52,690 nt of DNA from the NCBI GenBank assembly GCA_021166835.1, contig JAJPEN010000081.1:1-52690 (forward strand). Reading direction: 5' to 3'. The notes beneath the pieces were generated by a model, which worked only from the letters and a program-made list of their open reading frames with translations, did no database searches and was not told where the DNA came from. The position numbers and the translations under genes were made by a program. The stretch is from Burkholderiaceae bacterium. Its GTDB lineage: Bacteria > Pseudomonadota > Gammaproteobacteria > Burkholderiales > Burkholderiaceae. Shown here one piece after another: positions 6,424 to 15,594 of the stretch (position 1 is its first letter; the number at the start of each line of letters is the position of its first letter).

Positions 6424-9315
6424 TCACCCGCACTCGCCCTGGTGCCCGCAGGCGGTGCAGAACATGCAGCCGTCGCGCCGGATGTAGGCATGCGCCCCGC
6501 ACGACGGGCAGGCCTGCCCGGCGATCAGCGGCGCCTCGGTGCTCGCCTCGGGCTTCTCGTGATCGGGCAGGGCGAGTGCCCCCGCCCCGCCGATCGCCCG
6601 GCCCTCGGAATCGAGCAGCCCCAGCACCTTGAAGCGGTGCAGCAGCAGCGCCGCGATGTAGGCCACCGTGCTCGGCCACACCTGCTGGCGCGACTCGCCC
6701 GGCACCTGCGCCCAGAACGAACCGTTCAGCTCGCCGAAGTTCAGCAGCTTCCTCAGCTTCAGCCCGATCCAGTTCACGTCGATCAGGTGCATGTCCACCG
6801 ACAGCAGCTTGGCCAGGCCGTCCAGCGCGCGCGGATAATCGCCCGACAGCCAGATCGAGTACGGCCGGCGTGTGCCGTCGGGCAACTGCAGCTCCTTCAC
6901 CCCGATGACGAAGTCGTCGTTGGTTGCCGCGTTGGCCACGTCCGCCGTCCACGACAGCGTACCGAGCGGACCCGACTTCGGCTCCTTGCGGAACATCATC
7001 GCGTCGACCATCGGCGAAGGCTGCGTATCGAGCGCCTCGAACATGCCCAGCTCCTCGCAGCGATGCCGCACGATCTCGGCGAAGCCCGCCACCAGGCCCG
7101 GCGTCCAGCGCACCTCGCCGTTGGGCGGGAAGGGCATCTGCAGCGGCTGCTCGTCGCGCGTGCGCGCCAGCGCATCGAGCTTCATCTTCAGCCAGGCGCG
7201 GTCGTTCGAGCGCATGTCCATCGACAGCGCCTTGGCGATCGCCCCCAGCCCGCGCGGCTGCTCGTTGCCGTTGACCCAGGTCTCGAAGGGCACGCTGCGC
7301 AGCCCCGTCGTGCCGTCGGCGCGCGCGTACGACTCCTCGGTCTGGCCGATGAAGATGCAGAACGACGCCCGCCCGTCCAGCGGCTCGACCATGTACGAGT
7401 ACGCCAGGTTCCCTCCGGGCAGCTTCGGGCGGCTGGGCCAGCGCAGCGACGACAGCGCCGGCTGCGGCACCCGCTCGATGCGCAGCCGCCGGTCGGACTC
7501 CTCGGGAACGCGAAGGTCCTGCGGCTGCTGCGCGCTGGCCGAAGGGGCGACGCTGAGCACCGAGCCGATCACGCTGTTCGGCCGGTAGGTGGTGATGCCC
7601 TTCAGGCCCGAACGCCAGGCCTCGAAATACAGCGTCTTGAATTCCTCGTACGGATAGTCTTCGGCGACGTTCACCGTCTTGCTGATCGCCGAGTCGATGT
7701 ACGGCTGCACGGCCGCGCTCATGCGCATGTGGTCCAGCGCCGAGATCTGCATCGCCGAGACGAAGTACTCGGGCAGCGCGTTGGTGTCGTGTCCGAGATG
7801 CCGCCACATCCGGTAGGCGAAGTCTTCCACCTGGTACTCGAGCCGGCTGCCGTCGGGCATGCGCTTGCGCCGCGTGTAGGTCCACGAGAACGCCGGCTCG
7901 ATGCCCCCGGAGGCGTTGCCGGCGAAGGCGATCGAGATCGTTCCGGTGGGCGCGATCGACAGCAGGTGCGAGTTGCGGATGCCGTGCTCGCGCACGCGCT
8001 TCTTCAGCGCCTCGGGCAGGCGCGAGGCGGCGTGCGGCTCGGCGAGCCACTGCTCGGCGTTGAACAGCGGGAAGGGCCCCCGCTCGATGGCCAGCTCCAC
8101 CGACGCCTCGTAGGCGACGTCGCGCATCGACTGCGCGATGCGCGCGGCGAAGGCGCGCGCCTCGTCGGTGTCGTAGCGCAGCTTGAGCATGGTGAGCGCG
8201 TTGCCCAGGCCGGTGAAGCCCAGCCCGATGCGCCGCTTGGCCTGCGCCTCGCGCTCCTGCGCTTCGAGCGGCCACAGCGTGAGGTCGAGCACGTTATCGA
8301 GCGCGCGCACCGAGATCGCCACCGTGCGGCGGAAGCGCTCGAAGTCGAAGGCCGGCTTCTCGCCGAAAGGGTCGACGATGAAGCGCGTCAGGTTCAGGCT
8401 GCCCAGGTCGCAGCAGCCGTACGGCGGCAGGAACTGCTCGCCGCAGGGGTTGCTCGCCTCGATGCGCTCGCAGTACGACAGGTTGTTGTCCCGGTTCACC
8501 CGGTCGATGAAGATCACGCCCGGCTCGGCGTGGTCGTAGGTGGAGGCCATGATCTGGTCCCACAGCTCGCGCGCGCGCAGCCGGCGGTAGATCCACTTGC
8601 CCTCGGCGTTGCGACCCAGCCCGTTCTCGTCGAAGGGCTGCACCTCGTGCACCAGTTCGAACTCGCCGTCGTCGTGCACCGCGCGCATGAACGCGTCGGT
8701 GACCGCCACCGACATGTTGAAGTTCGACAGCGACCCGTCGTTCTTCGCGCCGATGAACTCCTCGACGTCGGGGTGGTCCACCCGCATCACGCCCATCTGC
8801 GCGCCGCGCCGCGAGCCGGCCGACTCCAGCGTCTCGCAGGACTTGTCGAACACGCGCATGTACGACACCGGCCCCGAGGCGCGCGACAGCGTTCCCTTGA
8901 CCAGCGCCCCGCGCGGGCGGATCGAGGAGAAGTCGTAGCCGACTCCGCCGCCGCGGCGCATCGTCTCGGCGGCTTCCTGCAGCGCCGCGTAGATGCCCGG
9001 CGTGCCGCTCTCGTCGTAGCCCCACACCGCATCGCCGATCGGCTGCACGAAGCAGTTGATCAGCGTCGCCCGGATGTCGGTGCCGGCGGCCGAGTTGATG
9101 CGCCCGGCCGGCACGAAGCCGTGCTCCATCGCCCACAGGAACTCGCTCTCCCAGTGCTCGCGCAGCGCCTGCGGCTCGACCGAGGCCAGCGCGCGCGCCA
9201 CGCGCTTGCGCACCTCGTGCGCCGTCGACTCGTCTCCCTTGGCGTACTTCTCGCGCAGGACGTCGATCGTGACTTCCTGTTCGGGCAGGGCGGCGAGGAT
9301 GTCTTCGATTTTCAT
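6424..9315 (-). CDS. nrdJ: Adenosylcobalamin-dependent ribonucleotide reductase (class II)
   Basis: This enzyme reduces ribonucleotides to deoxyribonucleotides for DNA synthesis, generating its thiyl radical from adenosylcobalamin so that it works with or without oxygen. The large single chain of 963 residues has the substrate-site motif NPCGEQFLPPYGCCDLGSLN, the phosphate-binding region LLSIAPTGTISIAF and GITTYRPNSVIGSVL, features of the NrdJ group. After about residue 700 there is an extra region and a C-terminal zinc-ribbon-like tail, CPSCG then GCMFCTACG, typical of long class II enzymes. No small subunit gene (nrdB) is nearby, as expected. The upstream 229 bases have no gene. I did not recognise a cobalamin riboswitch or an NrdR box there. 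Confidence 0.97.
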   Translation of the reverse strand: MKIEDILAALPEQEVTIDVLREKYAKGDESTAHEVRKRVARALASVEPQALREHWESEFLWAMEHGFVPAGRINSAAGTDIRATLINCFVQPIGDAVWGYDESGTPGIYAALQEAAETMRRGGGVGYDFSSIRPRGALVKGTLSRASGPVSYMRVFDKSCETLESAGSRRGAQMGVMRVDHPDVEEFIGAKNDGSLSNFNMSVAVTDAFMRAVHDDGEFELVHEVQPFDENGLGRNAEGKWIYRRLRARELWDQIMASTYDHAEPGVIFIDRVNRDNNLSYCERIEASNPCGEQFLPPYGCCDLGSLNLTRFIVDPFGEKPAFDFERFRRTVAISVRALDNVLDLTLWPLEAQEREAQAKRRIGLGFTGLGNALTMLKLRYDTDEARAFAARIAQSMRDVAYEASVELAIERGPFPLFNAEQWLAEPHAASRLPEALKKRVREHGIRNSHLLSIAPTGTISIAFAGNASGGIEPAFSWTYTRRKRMPDGSRLEYQVEDFAYRMWRHLGHDTNALPEYFVSAMQISALDHMRMSAAVQPYIDSAISKTVNVAEDYPYEEFKTLYFEAWRSGLKGITTYRPNSVIGSVLSVAPSASAQQPQDLRVPEESDRRLRIERVPQPALSSLRWPSRPKLPGGNLAYSYMVEPLDGRASFCIFIGQTEESYARADGTTGLRSVPFETWVNGNEQPRGLGAIAKALSMDMRSNDRAWLKMKLDALARTRDEQPLQMPFPPNGEVRWTPGLVAGFAEIVRHRCEELGMFEALDTQPSPMVDAMMFRKEPKSGPLGTLSWTADVANAATNDDFVIGVKELQLPDGTRRPYSIWLSGDYPRALDGLAKLLSVDMHLIDVNWIGLKLRKLLNFGELNGSFWAQVPGESRQQVWPSTVAYIAALLLHRFKVLGLLDSEGRAIGGAGALALPDHEKPEASTEAPLIAGQACPSCGAHAYIRRDGCMFCTACGHQGECG

Positions 9316-9480
9316 GCGTGGGTTCCGTGGTTTCGCTTGTGGCAGATGAGGTCGCAGATGAGGGGAAAGTGCGAGGCCAAAGAGCGAGGAACGCCGCCAC
9401 GACGCAGGCGAGGCGGGCGGGGCGATCGGGTGGCGATAGTGCGTGCGACCCCTGATTCGATCGTGCTTCCGCCGGCCGTC

Positions 9481-9486
9481 ATTCTA
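9481..9486 (-). promoter_or_regulatory. Possible -10 element upstream of nrdJ
   Basis: On the minus strand this reads TAGAAT inside GCTAGAATGACG, one mismatch from TATAAT. It would give a leader of about 160 bases for the reductase gene. The position 17 bases upstream (9504-9509) does not resemble TTGACA. The same hexamer appears ahead of dctP, serC and the rpfE-like gene. Confidence 0.3.
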
Positions 9487-9544
9487 GCGTCGGCGCGTGC
9501 ATCGCGGGAGGTCCGGGCGTGCCGGAAAAATCGGTGCACAGATC

Positions 9545-10057
9545 CTAACGATCGAGCCGGTCGCGCGCCTGGCGGTCGCGTTCCTGGCGGTCGCGATCGT
9601 AGCGGTCGGACAGCTCGGCCAGCGCCGCCGACAGCGAGTTGGCCTGCAGTTCGACGCTCGCCTTGAGCTGCGACTCGAGCGCATCGAGCCGCGCCTGCAC
9701 GGCGCGCTCGATTTCGTCGCGCCGATCGTCGCTGCGCGAGAAGCGCGACTCGAGGTACGCGCGCAGCTCGGTGAAGCGCGAAGACTCGGCCTGGTCGGCC
9801 AGCTCGCGCTGCGCCTGCATCTCCTTGCCGTGGCGGCGCGTCTCGAGCAGCCCGGACATTTGAAGATACACGATGTAGCCGAGCAGCAGCACGGTGACGA
9901 GCACGATGAACGCGAGCATCACCAGGCCGAGCGGCGCCTGCACCTCGGTGAAGGCGAGCGACAGCGTCGTCGGCGTGTTCAGCACCTGCCAGTTGACCAG
10001 CACGAAGGCGGCGAGCGCGCCGAAGACGACCAGGAACAGCAGGGTACGCAGCGTCAC
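9545..10057 (-). CDS. LapA-domain (DUF1049) inner membrane protein
   Basis: Two N-terminal membrane spans, LRTLLFLVVFGALAAFVLV and VMLAFIVLVTVLLLGYIVYL, flank a short loop containing NWQ and TTLSLAF, the layout of the LapA family (LapA in Escherichia coli acts in lipopolysaccharide assembly control). Beyond residue 65 is a long charged cytoplasmic helix predicted to form a coiled coil, longer than the minimal family. The tail is a run of Arg-Asp-Arg-Gln repeats, RDRQERDRQARDRLDR. It stands alone, between the TRAP transporter and nrdJ. LapB is not in the window, so function is inferred from the domain only. Confidence 0.8.
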   Translation of the reverse strand: MTLRTLLFLVVFGALAAFVLVNWQVLNTPTTLSLAFTEVQAPLGLVMLAFIVLVTVLLLGYIVYLQMSGLLETRRHGKEMQAQRELADQAESSRFTELRAYLESRFSRSDDRRDEIERAVQARLDALESQLKASVELQANSLSAALAELSDRYDRDRQERDRQARDRLDR

Positions 10058-10133
10058 GCTTCGGCTCCCGGGGGCGGCGGATCCATCGGATTCAACGCGA
10101 TGCGCCCGACCTTGTCAAAGTGGCGTCGCAGCA

Positions 10134-11417
10134 CTAGAAATTCAACGCGCGCGGCAACCACAGCGACAGCTCGGGCACCGCGATCAGCGCCACGAGCACG
10201 ACGAGCATCGCGAACACGAACCAGATGACCCACGGCACCGTCTGCTCGATGCGCACGCCCGCCAGGCGCGACGACACCATCAGGTTCACCGCCAGCGGAG
10301 GCGTGAACTGCCCGATCGCCACCATGTAGGTGAGCAGCACGCCGAACCAGACGGCGTCCCAGCCGAAGCCGTTCATCAGCGGCGTCAACAGCGGCACGAA
10401 GATCAGGAAGATCGAAATGCCGTCGAGCACCATGCCGGTGACGAGCAGCACGGCGACGATCGCCGCCAGCGCCCACCATGGACCCATCCCGCTGTCGAGA
10501 ATTGCGCGCGTCAGCGGATCGGCGATGCCCAGCGTGCTGACGGCGTAGGCGAAGATGCTCGCCAGCGCGACGACGACCATGATGACGCCGGAGACCTCGG
10601 CCGATTCGATCAGCGAGTCGACGATCTCGCGCACGCCCATCGTCCGGTAGACGAAGACGCCGATGAACAGGCCGTAGAAGACGGCGACGACGGCTGCCTC
10701 GGTAGGCGTGAACCAGCCCATGCGCATGCCGCCGAGGATCAGCACCGGGGCGAACAGGCCCCAGGTGGCCTCGCGCAACGCGCGCAGGAACGGCGGGCGC
10801 TCGATGTTCGCTTCGCCCGCGCCGAAGCGGTTGCGCCGCGCGAGCCAGACAGCCGGAACGATCAGTGCGCAGCCGGCGAGCACGCCCGGCACGAGTCCGG
10901 CGGCGAACAGCGCGGGCACCGAGGCGCCCGGCACCATCACCGAATAGACGATGAACGCGATCGACGGCGGAATCAGGATGTCGGTGGCGGCCGCCGCGCC
11001 GATCACGCTGGCCGAATAGGCCGGCGGGTAGCCGGCGCGCGCCATCGACGCGAGCATCACGCCGCCGACGGCGGCGGCGCTGGCCGGCCCGGAACCCGAG
11101 ATGCCGCCCATGAACATCGCCACGCCGATCGCGACCATCGGCAGCATGCCGGGCCCGCGGCCGACGATCGCCAGCGCGAACTGCACGAGCCGCTGCGCGA
11201 CGCCCGAGCGGTCGAAGACCGAGCCGACCAGCACGAACATCGGCAGCGCGAGCAGCGGGTACTTCGCGATGCCCGCGTAGAAGTTGTTCGGGATCGACAG
11301 CCAGCCGAGGTCTGCCACGCCGATCGCCAGCGAGCCGCCGAGCATCAGCGCGACGCCGATCGGCACGCCGGCGAGCGTGAGCGCGATGAAGAGCGCGAAG
11401 ATCGCGATGTCGATCAT
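10134..11417 (-). CDS. dctM: TRAP transporter large permease subunit (DctM)
   Basis: This is the large membrane subunit of a tripartite ATP-independent periplasmic transporter. With DctQ it imports a small organic acid handed over by the binding protein, driven by an ion gradient. The 427 residues are almost wholly hydrophobic, with about 11-12 spans. Family marks include GVPIGVALMLGG, LLALPMFVLVGSVFDRSG, GGISGSGPASAAAVGG and DILIPPSIAFIVYSV. It is the last gene of the dctP-dctQ-dctM operon and begins 19 bases after dctQ. Confidence 0.96.
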   Translation of the reverse strand: MIDIAIFALFIALTLAGVPIGVALMLGGSLAIGVADLGWLSIPNNFYAGIAKYPLLALPMFVLVGSVFDRSGVAQRLVQFALAIVGRGPGMLPMVAIGVAMFMGGISGSGPASAAAVGGVMLASMARAGYPPAYSASVIGAAAATDILIPPSIAFIVYSVMVPGASVPALFAAGLVPGVLAGCALIVPAVWLARRNRFGAGEANIERPPFLRALREATWGLFAPVLILGGMRMGWFTPTEAAVVAVFYGLFIGVFVYRTMGVREIVDSLIESAEVSGVIMVVVALASIFAYAVSTLGIADPLTRAILDSGMGPWWALAAIVAVLLVTGMVLDGISIFLIFVPLLTPLMNGFGWDAVWFGVLLTYMVAIGQFTPPLAVNLMVSSRLAGVRIEQTVPWVIWFVFAMLVVLVALIAVPELSLWLPRALNF

Positions 11418-11436
11418 CGGAGCATGAGCCGGGCCG

Positions 11437-11952
11437 TCAGTGCGCCGCCGGCGTGCGCGCCAGACGCACGAGACGCTGCACCGAACGCGCTGCGATCAGC
11501 AGCGCGAGCACCGGCAGCCACATCGTGTACCACCACTGCGGAACGCCGATGCCCGGCGACGTGACCTCGTAGCGGTAGTCGTCCCACAGCAGTCGCAGCG
11601 ACAGTCCGAAGAGCATCAGGAAGGCGACGATCGATGCGAACTCGGAGAACATCGCCAGCAGGCGGCGACGACGTGGCGAGCCCGCGTCGTAGAGGAACTC
11701 GATACGGATGTGGCGGTTGCGCGCGGCGGCGGCGGCGCTCGCCACCATCGTCAGCACCACCATCAGCGAGATCGAGATCTCCTCGGTCCACGCGAAGGAC
11801 TCGTCGGTGAAATAGCGTGCGATGACGTTGGCGAAGGTGATCGTCGCGAGCACCGCCATGGCGGCGGCGCCGATCCAGTCTTCGGGCAGGCGCCGCGCGA
11901 AAGGCGCGATGCGCGGGTCGTGGCCGGCGGCCGGTTCGTTCGAGTCGGTCAT
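11437..11952 (-). CDS. dctQ: TRAP transporter small permease subunit (DctQ)
   Basis: This small membrane subunit partners DctM. It has 171 residues and four predicted spans, with the conserved Q-subunit pattern VIARYFTDESFAWTEEISIS in the first third, an Arg/Asn-rich loop RNRHIRIEFL, and GIGVPQWWYTMWLPVLALL near the end. It lies between the binding-protein gene and dctM on one strand, which fixes the assignment better than sequence alone because this subunit is poorly conserved. Confidence 0.93.
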   Translation of the reverse strand: MTDSNEPAAGHDPRIAPFARRLPEDWIGAAAMAVLATITFANVIARYFTDESFAWTEEISISLMVVLTMVASAAAAARNRHIRIEFLYDAGSPRRRRLLAMFSEFASIVAFLMLFGLSLRLLWDDYRYEVTSPGIGVPQWWYTMWLPVLALLIAARSVQRLVRLARTPAAH

Positions 11953-12025
11953 GACGGAACGGGAGAACGGGCCGGCCGCAGGCGGGATGCGCCTTGTCGG
12001 GCCGGCCCGCGCGAGCGAGCGTGCT

Positions 12026-13072
12026 TCAGGCGGTCTTGCGCGACGCGACGGCGGCTTCGGCGCGCTTGACGAGGTCGGGGCCGATCTGCTTCGTCCACTT
12101 CTCGTAGACCGGGTGCACTGCCTTCTCGAAGGCCTTCTTCTCGTCGTCGGACAGGCGGGTGACCTTCACGCCGAGCGCTTCGACTTCCTTGACCAGCGAC
12201 TGGTCGTTCTTCGTGAGGCCCTTGCGCGCGATCGCGATCTCCTGCTTGCCCGCTTCCAGCGCGGCGGCGCGCACGATGTCGCGGTCGGCCGGCGTCCACG
12301 AGTTCCAGACGTCGCGGTTGACGACGTAGATCAGCGGGTCGGCGACGTAGTCCCACATCGTCACGTATTTCTGGCCGAGCGTGTGCAGCTTGGCCGCCGT
12401 GAAGATGTGCAGCGGGTTCTCCGGGCCTTCGACCGCTCCCGAGGCCAGCGCCGGCTGCGCGTCGGCCCAGCTCATCTGCGTGGGGTTCGCGCCGAGCGCG
12501 GTGAAGGTGTCGTTGAAGATCGGCGAGCCGACGACGCGGAACTTCAGTCCTTTCATGTCGGCCGGCGTGCGGATCTCGTGCTTGGAGTTGGTGAGCTCGC
12601 GGAATCCGTTCTCGCCCCAGGCGAGCGGCACGACGCCGGCCTTCTCGACGATCTTCAGGATGCGCTCGCCCACTTCGCCCTGCGTCATCGCGTCGATGCC
12701 CGCGTGGTCGCGCGCGAGGAAGGGCAGCGAGAACAGGTTCAGCTCCTTGACCTGCGGCGACCAGTTGATCGTCGAGCCGACGGCCACGTCGATCACGCCC
12801 TGGCGGATCGCCGAGAACTCGCGCGTCTGGTCGCCGTTGATCAGCGACACGTTCGGATACAGCTTCATGTTGATCCGGCCCTGCGTGCGCTCGCGCACGA
12901 GGTCGATCCAGATCTGCGCGCCCTTGCCCCAGGGGAACGCGGTGCCCACGACGGTGGACAGCCGGTATTCGGGCCGGTAGTTCTGTGCGTGCGCCGCGCG
13001 CGTGACGACGAAGGGGGCGGCCAGTGCGGCCGAGCCGGCGGCGCCGGCTTTGAGCAGGGAACGGCGGTCCAT
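12026..13072 (-). CDS. dctP: TRAP transporter substrate-binding protein (DctP family)
   Basis: This is the periplasmic binding protein that delivers substrate to DctQM. The N terminus MDRRSLLKAGAAGSAALAA carries twin Arg before a hydrophobic stretch and an AHA cleavage site, so export through Tat is likely and Sec possible. The mature part shows the DctP fold, with AVGSTINWSP, FRVVGSPIFNDTFTALGANP carrying the conserved Arg that usually pairs with the ligand carboxylate, and GAVEGPENPLHIFTAAKL. ATG 13072 follows an aggagac ribosome site; the longer open frame is not needed. The ligand is unknown; neighbouring serine biosynthesis genes give no clear hint. Confidence 0.95.
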   Translation of the reverse strand: MDRRSLLKAGAAGSAALAAPFVVTRAAHAQNYRPEYRLSTVVGTAFPWGKGAQIWIDLVRERTQGRINMKLYPNVSLINGDQTREFSAIRQGVIDVAVGSTINWSPQVKELNLFSLPFLARDHAGIDAMTQGEVGERILKIVEKAGVVPLAWGENGFRELTNSKHEIRTPADMKGLKFRVVGSPIFNDTFTALGANPTQMSWADAQPALASGAVEGPENPLHIFTAAKLHTLGQKYVTMWDYVADPLIYVVNRDVWNSWTPADRDIVRAAALEAGKQEIAIARKGLTKNDQSLVKEVEALGVKVTRLSDDEKKAFEKAVHPVYEKWTKQIGPDLVKRAEAAVASRKTA

Positions 13073-13163
13073 CGGGGTCTCCTGAATTTCGAACGATCGG
13101 ATTCTTGCGGAACCGTGCGCGCCCGGTGCACCGAAGCGGCCGGCGGCGAAGACGCGGCGCGCC

Positions 13164-13169
13164 ATTCTA
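13164..13169 (-). promoter_or_regulatory. Possible -10 element upstream of dctP
   Basis: Minus-strand TAGAAT in GTTTAGAATGGC lies about 90 bases before the dctP start. It falls in the 141-base gap after serA, which may therefore hold the operon promoter. No good -35 box is seen. Confidence 0.3.
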
Positions 13170-13189
13170 AACCCGCCCAAACCGGCGTT

Positions 13190-13217
13190 GGCGGCGTTTC
13201 AGCCGGCGGCGTTTCAG
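13190..13217. repeat. 13-base direct repeat over the serA stop codon
   Basis: The sequence ggcggcgtttcag occurs at 13190-13202 and 13205-13217, separated by two bases. The second copy contains the serA stop codon (13214-13216, minus strand). The repeat also supplies a second in-frame-looking stop region just beyond the gene. It is probably a local slippage duplication. Confidence 0.6.
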
Positions 13218-14398
13218 TCAACGGCGGGCAGGTAGCGCACCGAGAGCACGCCGTCGATGCGCTCGATCGACGCGATCGCCTCGCGCGACACCGGGCTGTC
13301 GACGTCGACGATCGTGTACGCCATGTCGCCGCGCGACTTGTTCAGCATGTTGTTGATGTTCAGGTCGGCGCGCGCCATCGCCGTGGAGATCTGCCCGAGC
13401 ATGTTCGGCACGTTGGCGTTGGCGATGGCGACGCGGAACGCCGACTCGCGCGGCGCCCAGGTGTCGGGAAAATTGACCGCGTTGCGAACGTTGCCGTTCT
13501 CGAGGTAGTCGCGCAGCTGGTCGGCGACCATGCGTGCGCAGTTCTCCTCGGCCTCGCTCGTCGAGGCGCCCAGGTGCGGCAGCGCGATCGCCCGCTCGTG
13601 CGCGTCGATCGCCGCGCTCGGGAAGTCGCAGACGTAGCGCAGCAGACGCCCCTCGTCGAGCGCGGCAAGCACCGCGGGCTCGTCGACGACGCCTTCGCGC
13701 GAGAAGTTCAGCAGCACCGTGCCCGGCTGCACGTTACGCAGGCTCTCGGCGCCGATCAGCCCGCGCGTCGCGGCGAGCAGCGGAACGTGCAGCGTGACGA
13801 AACGCGCCGCGCGCAGCGCCTCGCCCACCGAGTGCGCCTTGCGCACCTGCGCCGGCAGGCTCCAGGCGGCGTCCACGGTGATTTCGGGGTCGAAGCCGAT
13901 GACGTCCATGCCGAGCCGGATCGCGGCATCGGCTACCAGGCAGCCGATGCGCCCCAGTCCGATCACCGCGAGCGTCTGGCCGGCGAGTTCGAAACCGGAG
14001 AACGCCTTCTTGCGCTGCTCCACGAGCGTCCCGATGTCGGGGCAGTCGGGGTCGATCGTGTCGACGAAGCGCAGCGCCTCGGGCAGGTTGCGCGCGGCGA
14101 GCAGCATGCCGGCGAGCACGAGCTCCTTGACGGCGTTCGCGTTCGCGCCCGGCGCGTTGAACACCGGCACGCCGCGCGCGCTCATCTGCGCCACCGGAAT
14201 GTTGTTGGTACCGGCGCCGGCGCGCGCGATCGCGCGCACCGATTGCGGAATCGTCATCGAGTGCAGATCGGCCGAGCGCAGCAGGATCGCGTCGGGCGAC
14301 TCGATTTCGGAACCGACGACGTAGGCGGGCGCAGGCAGTCGCACGAGTCCGCTTTCGGAAATCCGGTTCAGCACCAGCACGCGGATCGAGTCGCGCAT
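13214..14398 (-). CDS. serA: D-3-phosphoglycerate dehydrogenase
   Basis: This enzyme catalyses the first step of serine synthesis, oxidising 3-phosphoglycerate to 3-phosphohydroxypyruvate with NAD+. The 394 residues contain the NAD-binding motif LAVIGLGRIGCLVADAAIRLG, a conserved Arg in LLNFSREGVVDEPAVL and the catalytic His in ALPHLGASTSEAEENCA. A C-terminal ACT-like domain (about residues 320-394, VPNMLGQISTAMARADLNIN) suggests feedback control by serine. It lies directly after serC, 18 bases apart on the same strand, so the first two enzymes of the pathway are made together. Confidence 0.96.
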   Translation of the reverse strand: MRDSIRVLVLNRISESGLVRLPAPAYVVGSEIESPDAILLRSADLHSMTIPQSVRAIARAGAGTNNIPVAQMSARGVPVFNAPGANANAVKELVLAGMLLAARNLPEALRFVDTIDPDCPDIGTLVEQRKKAFSGFELAGQTLAVIGLGRIGCLVADAAIRLGMDVIGFDPEITVDAAWSLPAQVRKAHSVGEALRAARFVTLHVPLLAATRGLIGAESLRNVQPGTVLLNFSREGVVDEPAVLAALDEGRLLRYVCDFPSAAIDAHERAIALPHLGASTSEAEENCARMVADQLRDYLENGNVRNAVNFPDTWAPRESAFRVAIANANVPNMLGQISTAMARADLNINNMLNKSRGDMAYTIVDVDSPVSREAIASIERIDGVLSVRYLPAVD

Positions 14399-14416
14399 CG
14401 CGTTCTCCTCGGTCGC

Positions 14417-15499
14417 TCAGCCGTGGCTCATCTCGAACTCGCGCATCCAGTCGACCAGCGCGCGCACGCCTTCGATCGGCATCGCGTTGTAGATCGACGC
14501 CCGCATGCCGCCCACCGAGCGGTGGCCCTTCAACTGCAGCAGTCCGCGCTGTTTGGCGCCCTTCAGGAAAGGCTCGTCGAGCGCCGCATCGGGCAGCCGG
14601 AACGGGATGTTCATCCGCGAGCGATCGGAGCGATCCACCGGATTCGTGTAGAAGGCGGTGGAGTCGAGATAGTCGTAGAGCAGCTTCGCCTTCTCGATGT
14701 TGCGCTGCTCGATCCCGGGCACGCCGCCCTGGCGCTTGAGCCACTGGAAGACGAGCCCGGCGATATACACCGCCCACGTGGGCGGCGTGTTCAGCATCGA
14801 GTCGGCGTCGGCGTGCACCTTGTAGTCGAGCATCGTCGCGATGCCGGCGCGCGCATGCCCGAGCAGATCCTTGCGCACGATGACGATGGTCAGGCCCGCC
14901 GGACCGATGTTCTTCTGCGCGCCGCCGTACATCAGCGCGTGCTTCGCGACGTCGACCGGGCGCGACAGGAAATTCGACGAGATGTCGGCGACCAGCGGCA
15001 CCTTGCCGGCGTCGGGGGTGAACGGAAATTCCACGCCGCCGATCGTCTCGTTGGCGCAGTAGTGCAGGTACGCGGCACCGGGCGAGCGCTTCCAGGCCGA
15101 CTGCGGGGGAACGTAGGTGAACTGCCGGTCTTCCGAGGATGCGACGACATTCACTTCGCCGAAGCGGCGCGCTTCCTTGATCGCCTTCGTCGACCACTCG
15201 CCGGTGTTCACGTAGTCGGCGTGGCCGCGCTCGGGGAGCAGGTTCAGCGGCAGCATCGCGAACTGCAGCGTCGCACCGCCCTGCAGGAACAGCACCGCGT
15301 GCGACTCGGGGATGCCCATCAGTTCGCGCAGGTCGCGTTCGGCCTGCTCGTGGATGCTCATGTATTCCTTGCCGCGATGGCTCATCTCCATCACGGACTG
15401 ACCGCTGCCGTGCCAGTCGAGCATCTCGGCGGCGGCCTGCGCGAGCACCTCTTCGGGCAGAACTGCGGGCCCGGCGCTGAAATTGAACACCTGTCGCAT
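14417..15499 (-). CDS. serC: Phosphoserine aminotransferase
   Basis: This PLP enzyme makes 3-phosphoserine from 3-phosphohydroxypyruvate and glutamate, and also serves pyridoxal phosphate synthesis in many bacteria. It begins [19 protein letters not shown], the family signature, and the PLP-binding Lys lies in [15 protein letters not shown]. The C-terminal [19 protein letters not shown] is also typical. Length (360 residues) is normal. ATG 15499 has cggggaaa just upstream. It is the first gene of the serC-serA pair. Confidence 0.97.
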   Translation of the reverse strand: MRQVFNFSAGPAVLPEEVLAQAAAEMLDWHGSGQSVMEMSHRGKEYMSIHEQAERDLRELMGIPESHAVLFLQGGATLQFAMLPLNLLPERGHADYVNTGEWSTKAIKEARRFGEVNVVASSEDRQFTYVPPQSAWKRSPGAAYLHYCANETIGGVEFPFTPDAGKVPLVADISSNFLSRPVDVAKHALMYGGAQKNIGPAGLTIVIVRKDLLGHARAGIATMLDYKVHADADSMLNTPPTWAVYIAGLVFQWLKRQGGVPGIEQRNIEKAKLLYDYLDSTAFYTNPVDRSDRSRMNIPFRLPDAALDEPFLKGAKQRGLLQLKGHRSVGGMRASIYNAMPIEGVRALVDWMREFEMSHG

Positions 15500-15523
15500 C
15501 GTTTTCCCCGTGGCGAAAGGCGG

Positions 15524-15529
15524 ATTCTA
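15524..15529 (-). promoter_or_regulatory. Possible -10 element of serC
   Basis: Minus-strand TAGAAT in CGCTAGAATCCGCC lies 25 bases before the serC ATG, which would give a leader of about 18 bases. The expected -35 region falls inside a tandem repeat and does not match TTGACA well. Confidence 0.35.
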
Positions 15530-15530
15530 G

Positions 15531-15582
15531 CGCGCCGTTTTCGGGCCGTTTTCGCGCGCCGTTTTCGCGCGCCGTTTCGCGG
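15531..15582. repeat. Tandem repeat of about 13 bases in the serC/kinase promoter gap
   Basis: Imperfect tandem copies of cgcgccgttttcg run from 15531 to 15582, in the 95-base gap between the divergent serC and kinase genes. Variation in copy number would shift promoter spacing. Slippage is the simplest origin. Confidence 0.6.
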
Positions 15583-15594
15583 TATCGTGGCACG

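Noticed and set aside
9316..9544. Cobalamin riboswitch upstream of nrdJ
   Set aside because: B12 control would make sense, but I could not find a B12-box-like core or the expected conserved stems on the minus strand.
5500..9666. Plus-strand open frame of 1388 codons over the regulator and nrdJ
   Set aside because: It lies antisense to two well-recognised genes, and its His/Arg/Gln-rich product has no motif. It is a by-product of very high GC.
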